From contig NW_004955416.1 in assembly GCF_000276665.1 (NCBI RefSeq), positions 4,319,554 through 4,383,553 of the forward strand: DNA of 64,000 bases, written 5' to 3'. Source of the DNA: Chinchilla lanigera. Taxonomy: Eukaryota > Chordata > Mammalia > Rodentia > Chinchillidae. Below the pieces are notes generated by a model that searched no databases, was not told the DNA's origin, and worked only from the letters and a program-made list of their open reading frames with translations. Positions 10,896 to 23,786 of this stretch are shown here, piece by piece. Positions within the stretch are counted from its first letter, which is position 1. Each line of letters begins with the position of its first letter. The position numbers were made by a program, and so were the translations under genes.

Positions 10896-11005
10896 GGCAT
10901 TAAATGTATCTTTTTGTTTTTCATTTTTACATAAACTTCTAAATGAGCAACTTTGGTCATGAAGTTTTTTTGAAACTCAGGATTATCTTCTTAGAATGTA
11001 TTCTT

Positions 11006-11150
11006 GGCAGCACTCAGGAAGCAGAGGCAGGAGGATCCTTGTGAGTTTGAGACCAGCCTGTGCTACAACGTGAGCTCAAGGCCATCCTGAACTGCATAGC
11101 ACAACCCTGTGTCAAAACAACAAAAAAAAAAAAGAAAAAGAAAAGAAAAA
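11006..11150 (+). mobile_element. B1-type SINE (7SL-derived) with 13-bp TSD
   Basis: CAGCACTCAGGAAGCAGAGG, GTTTGAGACCAGCCTG and CTCAAGGCCATCCTGAACTG form a B1 body, missing the start of the 5' end. It is followed by an A-rich tail. AGAATGTATTCTT is duplicated at 10993-11005 and 11151-11163. The target is nearly palindromic. Confidence 0.9.
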
Positions 11151-11224
11151 AGAATGTATTCTTAGAAATAGTTGGAAAGATGAGTTTATGCCAATACCCC
11201 AAAGCCTCTCACTTTTTAAAAAAA

Positions 11225-11408
11225 CATTTTTTGAGTACCAGGGATCAGACCTATGGATTTGCACACTTTATGTAAGCATTTTACCACTGGAATACACCCC
11301 AGCCCTTTTGAAACATTTAAAACAGAGTCTTGCTAAATTGCTCAGGCTGGACTTGAATATGTGATTCTCTGGATAGCTAAGATTACAGATGCGTCCCACT
11401 GTGCCTAG
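11225..11408 (-). mobile_element. B4-like SINE (B1 + ID composite)
   Basis: In reverse orientation, an ID-like part (GAGTACCAGGGATCAGACC ... ACCACTGGAATACACCCCAG) adjoins a B1-like part (CAGAGTCTTGCTAAATTGC, CAGGCTGGACTTGAA, AGATTACAGATG). A B1 5' half joined to an ID 3' half is the B4/RSINE architecture. It is diverged. Confidence 0.65.
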
Positions 11409-11899
11409 TTTTGAATTTTTTTTGACATGAACTCTATAGAAATATCCCTCTAAATCTTTCATCTTTTTTTTTTTGCCAAGTAGTTAATTTTTGAGAGAGA
11501 AGTCTCAAGTATATATAATTTACACTTATGTTCTAAAATACAATTGTCCCCCATTTTTGATGGAAACTTACTGCTTTGAAGAGAATCATTGGTCCTCTTC
11601 TCCCTTTCTCTCACTGTCTGTTTCTCTGTCCTTCATTTTAAAACCATTCCTCCCATCCTCTGAGCCAAGCTGCCCAGAAACCCTACTTGTTCTCACCCTC
11701 TTTGTTCTCATATGATTTTACTTCCTCCTTCACCAAAGCCATTGACTTTCTGATATTCAAATATTCAACTTTCCATGAAAATTTGAATTATTTTTCAGAG
11801 TGAATTAATTTACATTCTTGCTGGCAACATATGACATCTTATTAGCTTACATCCTCCTCCTTCCATTCTCATGAGTGTAGAAAGGTATCACACTCTGGT

Positions 11900-12069
11900 A
11901 TTTTTGTTTTGTTTTGTTTTTTGTCTTTTTTTGAGACAGGGTCTCTCTCTGCAGTTCAGGCTGGCCTTGAACTCACTATGTAGCCCAGGCTGGTCTAGAA
12001 CTCACAGCGATCCTCCTGCCTCAGCCTCCCGAGTGCTGGGATTACAGGAGTGCACCACCACTTCCGGCC
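11900..12069 (-). mobile_element. B1-type SINE with 11-bp TSD
   Basis: The reverse-complement tail is followed by GAGACAGGGTCTCTCTCTGC, GGCTGGCCTTGAACTCAC and CTCAGCCTCCCGAGTGCTGG. The duplication CACACTCTGGT lies at 11889-11899 and 12070-12080. It includes an internal GAACTCAC / GAACTCAC repeat typical of the B1 internal duplication. Confidence 0.92.
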
Positions 12070-12080
12070 CACACTCTGGT

Positions 12081-12640
12081 TTTTGATGTTCATTTTCTAA
12101 ACCAGTGATGTTGAACACCTTGTATAAACTTTCTTTATTCATATTTTCTCTTCCATAAGGTACCTGTTTATAGTTTCTCTATTTTTACATCGAAGTAGTT
12201 TTATATTATAAATTTATGAACTCCATGTCATAAATATCTTCTTCCAATTTATAGCTCATTTTCCATTTTGTTTGAAATGTGTTTTGATGAACAGATTATT
12301 TAAAAATTTATTATGGATTAATTAATCAACATTTTCTTTGTGGTTTATACCTTTTGTGCCTTGTATAAAAGGTTATTTTGTATCCTGAAGTTATAAAGAT
12401 GTTTTTCTATGAAATTTCATAATAAGTTTGATTCATTTTTCCTCTTTACTTAATTCTTTACTAACAGGGAATTGATTTTTGTGTGTAGGAGTGAAGTAAG
12501 AACCTACTTTCATTTTTTCAATATAGATAATCAACATCTCAACTCTGCTGCTTCCCCTGTGATTTTAGCCCATATATCACTGTGTCTATAAATCCTGTGG
12601 GCTTGCAATGCTCGTAATAATATTGTTGAAAGAGACAGTT
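12081..12640. other. AT-rich spacer, no feature recognised
   Basis: AT-rich DNA with no confident family assignment. Parts resemble reverse-oriented old L1 3' sequence, but I cannot place them. Confidence 0.35.
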
Positions 12641-12667
12641 TTATTTTGTCCTTTCCAATCCTATGAC

Positions 12668-12770
12668 TTTCATTTTTTCTTTCTTCTTCTTTCCCTCCCT
12701 CCCTCATTTCTCCTTCATTTCTCACCCTCTCTCCCCTTTTTTCTTCATGCTTCTTTCTCTTTTTGTTCTT
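12668..12770. repeat. Pyrimidine-rich low-complexity tract
   Basis: Nearly uninterrupted C/T sequence (TTTCTTTCTTCTTC, CCCTCCCTCCCTC). The open frames on both strands across it are low-complexity artefacts. Confidence 0.85.
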
Positions 12771-12810
12771 ATCTAAAAGGAGTTCTAAAGAACAAGATTG
12801 AAGAAAACTG

Positions 12811-12905
12811 GTTTTTCTTTTCTTTTTCTTTTTGGTAGTGGGGATCAAACACAGGGCCTTGCTCTTGCAAGGCAAGTGCATTAGCACTGAGCCACACCCC
12901 TGGCC
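12811..12905 (-). mobile_element. ID-type SINE (older)
   Basis: A T/C-rich tail, then GGTAGTGGGGATCAAACACAGGGCC, GCAAGGCAAGTGC and CACTGAGCCACACCCCTGGCCC, the reverse complement of an ID core with several substitutions. No clean target duplication was found. Confidence 0.75.
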
Positions 12906-14745
12906 CAAGGAGCACGCTTCAGCAGTGAGCATAATTCTCTCAAGTCTAACTTGAAGGAGAGTGTTTCTTGCATATCTCTGCTATGCATGCTATTTACTGA
13001 AGTTAATCCATAATAATCTACACGACGTTGAGGGATTTTTCTCCCTCATGTCTAGTTCACTGAGAGCTATTTTTTAAAAATGATTATTATGCTCGTTATG
13101 TGATTTTTATTTGTAATAAAAAGATTATTTTCCCTTTATTCTGTTATTTGAGATAACTGATTTGTATTCTTTCAAAATATTAGACTATTTTTGTGTTTCT
13201 GAGCTAACTCCATGGTGATAATGATATTGTATTGTACACAACTAGATTTAGGTTAATATTTTCTTAGTATTTTTCAATTTCCATTGTCATGAAAGAAAAG
13301 TCAGTTGTCTCTTTTTTTCTTGTAGTTTTTTCCCTTGAATTTTTCATCATCCTTGTTTAATTTTGACAATAAGATTTTATTGGCTTGAGTTATAGTAAGG
13401 GAGAGTTTTTTCTTATTTTTATTCTCTCAATAAATTAATATACAATTAAAAATTCTGTTTCTTAAAAACTTGATGGGTTTACTTTTAAAATAATACTGGC
13501 TTTTTAAAAAAGAGATTCTTCATGACTAATTAAATTTTTAAAATAACTATTAATCACCAATTCTCAATTTACTAATTCTTTTTGAGTCATGCTCCATATG
13601 TTATTTTATATGAATTTATCCATTTCTTGTAAGTTTTTAAACTTCTTGTATAATGATGCACATTCATCTTCTAATACTACATCTTAAATATCAATTGCAT
13701 CTGTATTCATGTTCCCTTTTTATTCCTAAAATTTTATGGCCAACAAGACTATTAGCAAAATGGGCCAGTGACTTCACTATGCAGCTAGCTTGGAAATAGA
13801 GCTAACAACAAAGGGCCACTCCGTAGACTAAGTTTTGTGATAGATCCATTCAGACAATTTTTTAAGAGCCTCTGTGCCTCCGAGGTGCGGGGGAGTAGTG
13901 GAAATGGTGCTAGTTTGGGAGCTGGAGGAGTTGGTTCCTGTGATGTGACCCTCAGCTCGTCTCTGGCATTGTTTGTGTTGGTTCTGCAGATAATATCTAA
14001 GAATGTCTCCAGCCTATGGTTCTGTGGGCTTTACGGTTGTAGGGAATTACCTGGTCTCTCCTCTCATTGCCTGATCAGAGGAGGACTGGAACTATGACCC
14101 TGAGGGCTGCTGATAAGATTAAATCTCGGACAGCTTGAGGCAGATGGGGCGAGAAGAGGGTGAAGAAACCCTGAACTGACTCTGCTCTGTGAAGAGTGCA
14201 CTGTTACTAGGCACTGCTTATTTTGGTCATGTAATCAATTATACAGAACCCTAAGAGCCGAAGCAGACTGGATTTACTCTGATATATGAAAAATTACACG
14301 AGGACATTTATTTATTTTTAGGTTAAACAGATTAATTGACCAGCTAGAAATAGAAACAAAATCATAAGACAAATAATAAGACAATTTTCAGACAATATTT
14401 GAATTATATATATGTGATGCCATTCTACATTAGGTTGTGATTTTCCAGAAGGCAAAGAATAGAAATACAGAGTACTTTCTGAGTACTAAAATTCTGCAAC
14501 CTGTGGACCTGAGATGAGGTCACAGAAGCAAGTCAGAGGGGAGGCATTCTTTTAAAAAAATCCAAAAGAGCGCTTTCTGAGTCCTGCAGAAATCTTCACG
14601 GATTTGTTCTGAATCCCTGCTTCTCTTTGCAGAAAGGCAGGCACGCTGAGAAGTGCGGCTGGGCTGCGGCACAGGGGAGGCTGAGGGAGCTACCCTGGGT
14701 TTCTACGCCCTCGCGGACTCAGGCACTGGCTGGCTGGCTCCTTGG
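12906..14745. other. AT-rich spacer without recognised elements
   Basis: Mainly AT-rich single-copy-looking DNA. 13740-14160 is more balanced in base composition and has an 86-codon plus-strand frame (13837-14097) with no recognisable domain, so it is not called. Confidence 0.4.
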
Positions 14746-15240
14746 GCTCCCTTCTGAATCACTGCAAATGTTTTTGGCTGCAAGGAATATAAAACCAAAT
14801 GCTGACTGGCTTAAGCAGTAAAAGATAAAGTTAGCCACTGGCAAGAAGTAGGCAGCCTCCCTCTCTCTTTCCCTTTCATTCTACTGGCTTTGCCCTCTCC
14901 TGTGTACCAGCTTTATCATCAGGCTACTAGTCAGATGACCACATCAGTTCTGAGCCTCCTGTTTAGTTAAGCTAGGCTCAGGGAAAGTGTGCTTGTTTCT
15001 CTTCCTCTGGATGCTTTGTGTAAAGAAGTGTGAAAAAAAAATTGAGAAAGCCCCTTTAAACTTCCCTTCCCATCTCGTTTCCATGGCTCTGTAGGAAGCT
15101 TCACCAGGGCTTCTGAAGCAGTCCTTGATTAGAGCAAAGTCCCAGGCTTACAGTCAGGAGCAAGTGCTTTAGTTGTACTGCTGAGACACAGAGGAAGAAG
15201 CAAGCAAAATGTTCTGAGAAGAGCAACTTGCCACTCTAAG
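14746..15240. repeat. Possible ancient interspersed repeat, family not assigned
   Basis: TTGGCTGCAAGGAATATAAAACC followed by GCTGACTGGCTTAAGCAGTAAAAG resembles a common ancient mammalian repeat motif (GGCTGCAAGTAACAGAAAACC...GGCTTAAGCAATAAAGG). Coordinates are approximate, and a repeat-library search is needed for the family name. Confidence 0.4.
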
Positions 15241-15365
15241 ATGAAATCAACTGGAGACTTAGTGCCACTTCTGAAAGAAAAAAAAAAAATTGGAGCTATG
15301 GGAAGAGTGTTTCCATATTCCTCATTGACTCTTTAGTCAGTATGCTACATTTTGTATTTGAAAAC

Positions 15366-15490
15366 TCTCATAACAATCTAAGGCAGGCACTATTATTGTC
15401 CCTGCTTCCCATATGACACTCTTGAGGTTTCCAGAGATTAGGCAACTTGTTCTAATTTATGCAGTAAGTTAATAGTAGAATCAGGAAATG
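15366..15490 (-). mobile_element. MIR SINE
   Basis: TAACAATCTAAGGCAGGCACTATTATTGTCCC, then GAGGTTTCCAGAGATTAGGC and AACTTGTTCTAATTTATGCAGTAAG, matches the reverse-complement MIR order (GGTAGGTACTATTATTATCCCC...GAGAGGTTAAGTAACTTGC). Confidence 0.75.
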
Positions 15491-17430
15491 TAATGCCAGA
15501 GTACATATCTTTAAAAGAGTTTTCTGTCTTCCAGGGAGGAGTCTTCTGATTCAGGGGTCAGAGATCAGGATGTGATAAACCATTTAGTTATATGTACAAT
15601 AATAGCTTCCCATGGAAGTGGTTTCCTCATAGATAGCTCTGAGTAGCATATTATGGGGCCCAGTGAATTTGTAATGTTTGGTTTTCAAAATGGAGGAAAT
15701 AATAATGATATGAGCCATCAAAAAAAGGATAAAGTTGGGAAAACATTATGAATTCTTTTAGACAAAGGACATCAAATAAAATACCATAGCAGCAAAACAT
15801 TTTCGTTATAATAAATACCTGGGTTTCTAAATACCAAAATAAATAAATAAATAAATAAAAAATACCTAGGAAAAAATATTAGCTAGAAATCTAGTAGCTT
15901 TTGGAGAGAGATTATATTAACTGAGAGAAGCTGTACAACTGAGGAGCGATGAGAGATTTTGTAAAAAAGAAAGTGTTATTTGCGGGACCCTATGAACTGA
16001 GACCTATGTTCATCCATTCATTGTACAGAATCATTTAGTGAGTTTGGGAGTGATTTTAATGTACAACAGGAAGCAATGGGTGGCCGATAGCTTCTTTATA
16101 GCTTTAAAGGCACTTTAGAAATTGAGCGTGATGCAAACTAAGGAAATTTACAGCTACATTGTAAAAGTAATAAACTATATTTCTATTTTACCCACTGGCA
16201 TAAAAAACTTATACATTTGATTTTTTTTTTGGCAAAACAGGGCATTTCATTACTCAGATTTTCTTAGAAATCACAGTTAAGTCCAGAAATCAATTATGAA
16301 AGAGATGTTCTTTACCTTATTATTATTATTATTTTTTTTCACACAGCACTTCCATTTGTCCCTGAACAGGTTTTGCAAGAATAAACTCTGCTTATTCCAG
16401 AGGCGGGCAGCTCCCCGCTCTGCTGTTTTGGAGCTTCAATCACTAGTGTCAGGCCTGCAATCCACAAAGTCCTGGGTGTCTCCCTCAGCTATCATCATCT
16501 GAAAGACATCTCAAAGGGTTTTTTAGTGCTTGAGAGCATTAGGTTTCATTTCTTGCATTCCACAATGTAAGTGGAAAAGTTGATCCACACTGACAGGAAG
16601 GGCTCAGTTCTGCAGGAACTTTTTGTTTTTCCACCAGAAATAATCCTTTCTTTCTTTCCTTTTTGTGTAAGGCTCAAGTTCACCTAAAAATTGTTGACTC
16701 ACTCCTGGACACACATAGTCTGGCGAAACTAAACCTATCCCCCTAAAATTGACATCAACTCGCCGAGGCATGGCTATTTTTAATAGTAAAGACTGTGATT
16801 GCAGAATGACTACGTGTGCTAAGCAGTGAAATATAGAAACAGTCACTGTCAAGAAGTCAGTCATCAACGACGCCTGTTGTTTTTAAATAGACTTACTGTG
16901 CTTTTAAAAGAGTATTATTTTAATAAAACAATCTACAAATAAATACAAAAGGGCAAATACAGAGACATATTGCAAGTAAGCATGCATACCAAAAAGGTAA
17001 GTGCAAATTAGATTTGAATATTCATGAGTCACAAATCATTGACAGTTTGAAATAATGCAAAACAGTTTTATAAATGAGGTTAAGGCAAGGGACATCAAAG
17101 AAATGCATCGCTAAATCAATAGCAGTTTGATTGTGCATATACTTGTAAATTGTGGTTACAGTATTTGTGACATGGGAGAAAAAATACTGTGTATCTGATG
17201 AAGGAGGAAGAAACATAAATATTCCCTTTTTTATGTTGTATTTTTGCAATTTCTTGCGCACTTGGAGACCAGCCAGGTAGAAAGTGGTTGGACATCATAT
17301 TTCCCACCCAAGACAGGCTTCCTTTTCAAAGACAGCAGTTCAGACCTAGGCCTGAGGAGCCCTTGCTTGCTTTGCTAAACAGAATTCAACCCATAAGGAT
17401 TCCTATACAGCATCCAGCATACATAACTAA
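15491..17430. other. Spacer with two small simple repeats
   Basis: An (AAAT)n run lies at 15837-15863 and a (TTA)n run at 16316-16334. No gene or assignable transposon is seen otherwise. Confidence 0.45.
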
Positions 17431-17571
17431 CTCTCTCTCTCTGATTGGCTTGCTATGTAGTTCAGACTGACCTTGAAGTCACTATGTAGCCCAGGCTAGC
17501 AGTGAACTCATGTTGATCCTCCTGCCTCAGCCTCCTGAGTGCTCAAATTATAGGCATGCATTAAGCCTGAC
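17431..17571 (-). mobile_element. B1-type SINE (older)
   Basis: CTGACCTTGAAGTCACTATG, GTAGCCCAGGCTAGCAGTGA and CTCAGCCTCCTGAGTGCTC are the reverse complement of B1. A CT-rich stretch stands in for the expected tail, with no clear target duplication. Confidence 0.85.
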
Positions 17572-17725
17572 TCTAATGTTGAACTTTAGAGAATGGGTCA
17601 ACTTTAAATCTCTTCACTAAAGAAAACTTTCCAATGGACAGCACACAGTCTTGGTGAATGTTTTTCTCTTTAGAAGGCAGTAGATGAAGTGAAAATATTA
17701 AGAACAGTTTGTAAGAAAACTGAAG

Positions 17726-17912
17726 GTGGGCATGATAGCACAGGTCTGTAATCTCAGCACTCAGAAGGCTGAGGCAGGAGGACTGCTATGAATTTCAGGC
17801 CAGCCTATATAGTGAGTGCAAGACCAGCCTGGAGTATAGAGTGAGATCCTATCAAAAAAAAAAAAAAAAAAACAAAGAAAGAAAGAAAGAAAAAGGAAAG
17901 TAGAAAAGAAAC
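17726..17912 (+). mobile_element. B1-type SINE with long A-rich tail
   Basis: GGTGGGCATGATAGCACAGG, TAATCTCAGCACTCAGAAGG and GGCCAGCCTATATAGTGAG, then poly-A from about 17856 grading into (GAAA)n. It is the most nearly full-length plus-strand B1 in the left half of the window. Confidence 0.9.
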
Positions 17913-18730
17913 TTTTGATACTTGGTAACAGTAGGACCATACTTTGATGGCAATTTTAGGAACACTTCAGAATGATTGGAGATGTAAATTACAGACAGCC
18001 TTGCAATTTAAAGAAAAATGCTTTCATTTTGTCTGGTAAGTACTAGTTATTGATTTGATATTGGTAGTAGTTCTCTGGGGTGTGTGTCTATGCATGTATA
18101 GCATGTGTATAGAGTGATACTTGTTATGGTAAAATTTGCAAATTAAAGACTTGCTTAGGGCTTGCCTTAAAGTGGAAACACTCCCAATTAATGTCTCTTG
18201 GAAGTCTACATTTGAGTTTTTATCTGTAAGTTATGAACTATTTCTCTATGACTCTGCTCTGAGAAACGATCATGTTCTGGGTGCCTTCTTGATGGATGGA
18301 GTTAGTGACATCACGTATGCATCCTGGCACAAAAGCACTAATTTGGAAGAGGCTGGGACTTGTGGTCTGGAAAATTAATCTCTATCTTCTTGTTAGGCCA
18401 TGCTTTAAGACCAACTTCTAAATTTGAGAGGTGCAGTTCAGATGAAACTTGCTTTGTATCCATTCCTGCTCTGTTAGGAAAGAAGTTAAGCTGATCTTTG
18501 TGTTATTAGTAGTTAGGAATATCTGCAAGCTCCAAAAACAAAGATGTGGTAAGTTTTAGGATCTTGATTGAAGTCTACAGTTATAATTTTTCAGCTTTGA
18601 TTGTGACATATTTAGCATTATATTTACAAGCCATAATGCATGGCATATCATTTTTATCATAAATCTTATTATTTTTGTATGAAGATAAAATATTTCTTGA
18701 CTTTCTAGTCATTTTTTGCTGACTCATTTG
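17913..18730. other. Spacer, no feature recognised
   Basis: An 80-codon open frame (18136-18378, plus) looks superficially protein-like but has no recognisable domain or splice context. A CRE-like GTGACATCACGTATGC lies near 18305. Confidence 0.4.
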
Positions 18731-18918
18731 TTTTGGGTGTGCGGTACTGAACCCAGAGCTTTTACACTGATCTATATTCTCAACCCTTTTTTATTAATTA
18801 TTTCTAAGATAGGGTCTTGCTCAGCTGATTAATTGACCAGGCGGGGCTTGAACTTGGAATCCTCCTGCCTTAGCCTCCCAGAATGCTGGGGTTACTGGCA
18901 TGTGTCACCATGATGGCT
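18731..18918 (-). mobile_element. B4-like SINE (B1 + ID composite)
   Basis: Reverse-oriented ID-like part (GCGGTACTGAACCCAGAGC) followed by a B1-like part (GATAGGGTCTTGCTCAGC, GGGGCTTGAACTTGGAATCC, CCTTAGCCTCCCAGAATGC). This is the same architecture as 11225-11408. Confidence 0.7.
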
Positions 18919-19987
18919 TCACTTATTTGCTCTTAAAATGCAAGTATTATTTTTTATTACTCCTTCCTGCAAATGATTTCCATCATGTTAGTAGGAGACC
19001 ATTTAAATTATCCAAACCTCTTTAAAATCATCTAACCACTCTATTTGACTTAGTGATTGTCAAGAATATTTTTTCCTCTAACAAAATTTTATTCCCATGA
19101 TATTGCAGTTACTAAACTTTCTTGACAGGGAGGGTAACTTACAATAGGTATACATTTGATGATTTCAAATAAGTTGTTCATCAGCTATGTGTGTGTAATT
19201 TAAATCATTTATTTTTTTAAATTAAAACTTAACATTTTGGACTAGCCAAGAAAACCAAACATTATTGTACTCCTTCCTCACAATCTATGAGATGAAAGTC
19301 ATTTCAATTTTTTTTCTGCTTTTATAAACAAGAGGAAATACTACATTGAACTTTGATTGCTACAGCAGAAAGTGCCAGACTAGCCAATGCCATCAGTGGG
19401 ATAAATTTCTTTAACCTTCCCTCTCATGCAGGATGAAGAAGGTAAAGTATGTGGGAGCTGTCATTTCTGGTAATTCAATATCACAATCAGGGAAAGATAG
19501 AATAAAATAAAAGACAGCGCTGATTCTGAATTACTTAACAATAAATTACTGAATTCCAATGAAATCTTATTATGAAAAAGAAACAGTCTCTATCCTAAAT
19601 GTCACCTTGGGAGACCTTTAGACCTTATGCTCATTTTGCTATGTAAATAGAATTAATTTTATCTGGAAAGAACAGCAGAGTGGCAGTTAAGGGAATTTTG
19701 TTTCCTTTTCGGCTGCTACTACTGTGGTGAACTTGCACATTGTACTTTGAATTCTGTGAATCTCTATATCCCTCATCATAAAAGAGGAGTTGGTCAAGAG
19801 CCCACAGCTGTCAAACTTTGCCTCAATCTTCAGCTCTAGCAGGAACCAGCAGGAGTCTTGGTGGGGGAGGGAAGACAAAGGTGGAGCTCAAGGCAAAAAC
19901 AGTTTACTACTTCTTTTCTGCTTTGCACATTGATAATTGCAAAATTTAATTTGAGGAAAGGGAAAGGACATTTAAAGTTTGCAAATT
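18919..19987. other. AT-rich spacer, no feature recognised
   Basis: No SINE, LTR or L1 landmark is recognised. Open frames are short and overlapping. Confidence 0.45.
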
Positions 19988-20077
19988 GGATCTGGGGGTG
20001 TAGCTCTGTGGTAGGGTACTTGCCTAGTTGAGCAAGACCTAGGGACTGATCCCTAGTACCAAAAAGAAAAAGAAAGG
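19988..20077 (+). mobile_element. ID-type SINE (older)
   Basis: GGATCTGGGGGTGTAGCTCTGTGG (A-box side), CTTGCCTAGTTGAGCAAG and GGACTGATCCCTAGTACC (B-box side), then an AAAAAGAAAAAG tail. It carries the GTGTAGCTC form, distinct from the young GATTTAGCTC form. Confidence 0.8.
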
Positions 20078-22109
20078 ATTTGAAGATCATTCAATTAAAA
20101 GATAGTTGCTAAGATTTCCTGTGGTCTGATAGTTCTAATCTGCAACCTATTTTGTTCCATAGTTATTCTAGTAAATATTAGAATGGTGAGAAGTGCCATA
20201 TTCTTGGCTTCTCCTTATAAGTAGAGATGTAAAAAGAATTCCTAAAAAGTTATAGACAGTAAACTGAGAAAAGACAAGTTGGAAGGGGAAATATCGCTAA
20301 CTTTAACTCAGCTTATATGTGGTGGCTAGACAACTGCTTCACATGATCTTTACACCTTTCAGCCAGGCCTCCTCTCTCAGGAGGGCCGAGATGCTGCATG
20401 CTTCCTGAGGAGCCATTGTGTTGAAGTTTAACCAAAGACTACACTTGAATGTTGAGCAGTGTGTCACATACACGGCTGTACCTGCTCTAGCATCAACATC
20501 ATTTGGCCAATGGTTCTCTTTCAGCATCTACTTTAGATGTTCTAGTGTGGCAATACCATTCTATGACCTCTTTTCTTCAGGAATTAACTGCTCCCTCCTC
20601 TGTGATTCATGGCATTGTGTTTTAAAATTCTCTGATTATGTATGCTCTTGTATAGTAAATTGTGGTTGAAGCCCCTCTCCTTTTTAGAAGACTCTTGATT
20701 ATATCTGAATTGTTGATCGAGCACAATTCTTGATACTATAAAATATGCAACGTGAATGTTCTTTGAAAAGACAAGTTTATGGTAAGTTATCCATCCAAAT
20801 AATAAACTCACATAGTTTTTTTTAACACCTTGACAAAAGATGGTAGTGTTTCTATTTTTGTTATATTTATTCAACCATTCAGTTAAATGTAACAAATACT
20901 ATACTGATTTTGTGCTATCCTTCAGGTTAAAGGGTTGGCAGGTACAAAACTCATCCAGGGATCAGGAAAGTTAATAAGACTTGCATCCTTCATAATTAAA
21001 ATATGAGACTCTACATGACATTATAAAAATGACCAAAGTGTTTTAGCAGGTCTAAGAGTTTGGGATTAATTCATAGGTTGCACACAGAATCAGTACTTTA
21101 GTTTGGGGGACCACCAGGATTTCAGCAGGCAAAAATATAGAATCAGGCAAGGGCATGTTAGAGGGTTGCAGGTTAAGGAAATTTTATGGTATGTGAAAAG
21201 ATTATATATTAGATACAGAAAGAGTACAGATTTTGCAGTAATTGGGGAGAAGCCTGAAAAATTAGATTTACTTAAATGCCAGACTGAGCAGTTTAGAATA
21301 ATTTCTGTGGAAAATTGGGACTCATCAAAAGAGAAATAAAGAAGAAAAAATCCTAGCTTACAAAGCTCAGTTGGGTAGGACTATGTAAAGGAATCAAAGG
21401 GCAAACTTTGAAGTTGGGAAAATCAATCCAAGCAAAAGATAATGTGAGGACTGACTTGGAATGTAGCTGTAGAGAGAGAAAGGAGAGAATGAATGTGACA
21501 GTAAGACAACCTTCAGGATGAGGTTGAAGCTATTTCTGAAATATATTGAATAGAAGATATAAGTGGTATTGTAATAAAGATTATTACACAACCACTATAA
21601 TATTAATAGCAACACCTTTGATACTTTCAAATGATTTTAACTATGAAAGAAATTAATCATTACTAATATTTGTATTTATTTTTTAGTAAGGTGGCAACAT
21701 TATTCCTAAACCTGTTGTCACACTTGTCACATTTGCCATTAGGTAATCAGTCTATCAAGAGTCTTATTCACAAGCATAATAATGGATGGCTTAAGTCTCT
21801 CATTTTCTTATTTTAGGGTTCAAACCTTGGGAATTTCTCAGTAATATTAAACAGAAATAAAAAAACAGTCATACTGATAACATATATGAATTTAAGACTT
21901 TCTAACTTTAACACAAAACTGATTTTCATCTACCATTTTATGTAAAATAATCATAAGCTTTATTTTGTTGGTAAATTTTGACATGTGCTCCTAGATGCTG
22001 AATAAATATCCTCATTTTAAATTGTTGAAAGTTAACTCCAGGGTCAATGATGTAATCAAGATACAAAGACTGTATGTGGCTGTGTGCCTAGAGAAAAAAG
22101 AAGCAGACA
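20078..22109. other. AT-rich spacer, no feature recognised
   Basis: No assignable repeat. Open frames such as 20584-20895 (minus, 103 codons) lack recognisable domains and lie in AT-rich DNA. Confidence 0.45.
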
Positions 22110-23693
22110 GACTATAAAATCAACATTTAAGACTCCACAGTTTTCCTACACATCGATATTTAACTAACTGAAAAAGAATTCATGAAAACAAGTCCATTCA
22201 AGTAGTTTTAAAATACTTAAGAATCAACTTAATCAAGAAGGTGAAAGATCTGAGCAATAAAAATTACAGAACACTGAAGAATAAAACTGAAGATGTGGCA
22301 GATGGAAAGACCTCTCATATTCAGGGATTGGCAGGCTTAATGTTGTTAAAATGCCCACATTAACAAATGTGATCTACAGTGCAATCCTCATCAAAATTCC
22401 AATGCCACCCTTCACAGAACTAAAAAAAGAAAAAAATCCTAAAATTCTTACAAAAACATAAAAGACCTGTAACAGCCAAAATAATCCTAAACAAAAACAG
22501 CAATGCTGGAGGCACCACAATATCTGATTTCAAATGGTGCTACAAAGCCATAGTAGCAAAAGCAGCATGGCGTTGACACAAAAATAGACACACAGACCAA
22601 TGGAATAGAACAGAGGACACAGAAACAAACTCACACAGCTACAACCATGTTATTCTTGACAAAGGAACTGCAAACATACAATGGAAGAAAAGACAGCTTG
22701 TTTAACAAACAGTGCTGGGGAAACTGGATATCCATATAGAAGATTGAAACTAGATCCGTGTCTCTCACCCTATACAAAAATCAATTCAAAATGGACCAAA
22801 GACCTAAGTAAAAGACCTGAAACATTGAAGTTGCTAGAATGAAACATGGGGGAAACACTTGAAGTCGTAGACACAGGCCAAGACTTCCTGTACAGGGTTC
22901 CAATAGCACAGGAAATAATAAGAAGCCACAAATGGACTACATCACCCAGAAATTCTGCACAGTAAAGGAAACAACCAAGAAAGGGAAGAAATATCCTACA
23001 GGTGGGATAAAATCCTTGCCAGCTACTGTTCTTACAAAGATTGAGATCTAGAATATATTAAAAAAAAACTCCAGAAAAATTAAATAGCACAATCAGAAAA
23101 TCAAATAACACAATCAATAAATGGGTAAGTGAACTGAACAGACACTTCCCAAATGCCAATTAAAACAATACTAAGATTTCATCTTATACCAGAAAAAGAT
23201 CAAATAATAACAAATGCTGTCAAGGCTGCAGTGAGAAAGGAACTCTCCTACATTGTTGGTGGGAATATAAACTAGTGCAACCATTATGGAAATCAGTATG
23301 GAGATTCCTCAAAGAACTAAAACTAGAAGTTCCACATGGCACAGATATTCCCCTTCTAGGTATCTTCCCCAAAGAGCTAAAGACATCATACTACAGTGAT
23401 ACATGCATACCAATGTTTATAGCCTCAAAATTTATAAAAGCTAAAACCACGAAGAAGCCAGTATGCCTACCAATAGATCAATGGATAATGGAAATGTGGT
23501 GCCAATACTTAATGAAATATTACTTGACTATAAAGAAGGATAAATTCAAGACATTTGCAGGAAAATAGATACATCTGGAAAATATAATGTTGAACGAAAT
23601 AAATCAGGCACACAAGTTAAGTTCAAATACCATATGATCTCCCTCATCTGAATAAGGCAAAGCCCAAACGGAAAGCATAATAAAAGATGGATA

Positions 23694-23786
23694 GGGGTTG
23701 GGGATATAGCTCACTGGCATAAGCACCTGCCTGGCAAGCGTAAGGTCGTGAGTTCAGCCCCTGGTACAGCAAAAAAAAAAAAAAAA
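23694..23786 (+). mobile_element. ID-type SINE inserted into L1 3' end, with TSD
   Basis: GGGGTTGGGGATATAGCTCACTGG, GCACCTGCCTGGCAAGCG and AGTTCAGCCCCTGGTAC, then a long A tail. AAAAGATGGATA recurs at 23682-23693 and 23787-23798, so the ID entered after the L1. Confidence 0.88.

Noticed and set aside
14600..14830. CTTTGCAG|AAAGG acceptor-like site followed by an open frame
   Set aside because: There is no matching donor or conserved frame, and the 3' part resembles an ancient interspersed repeat.
18136..18378. 80-codon plus-strand frame with protein-like composition
   Set aside because: I recognise no homologous domain, and neither flanking splice sites nor neighbouring exons are evident.
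23275..23568. 97-codon plus-strand frame
   Set aside because: It lies wholly within L1 3' sequence and is not a host gene or an intact ORF2.
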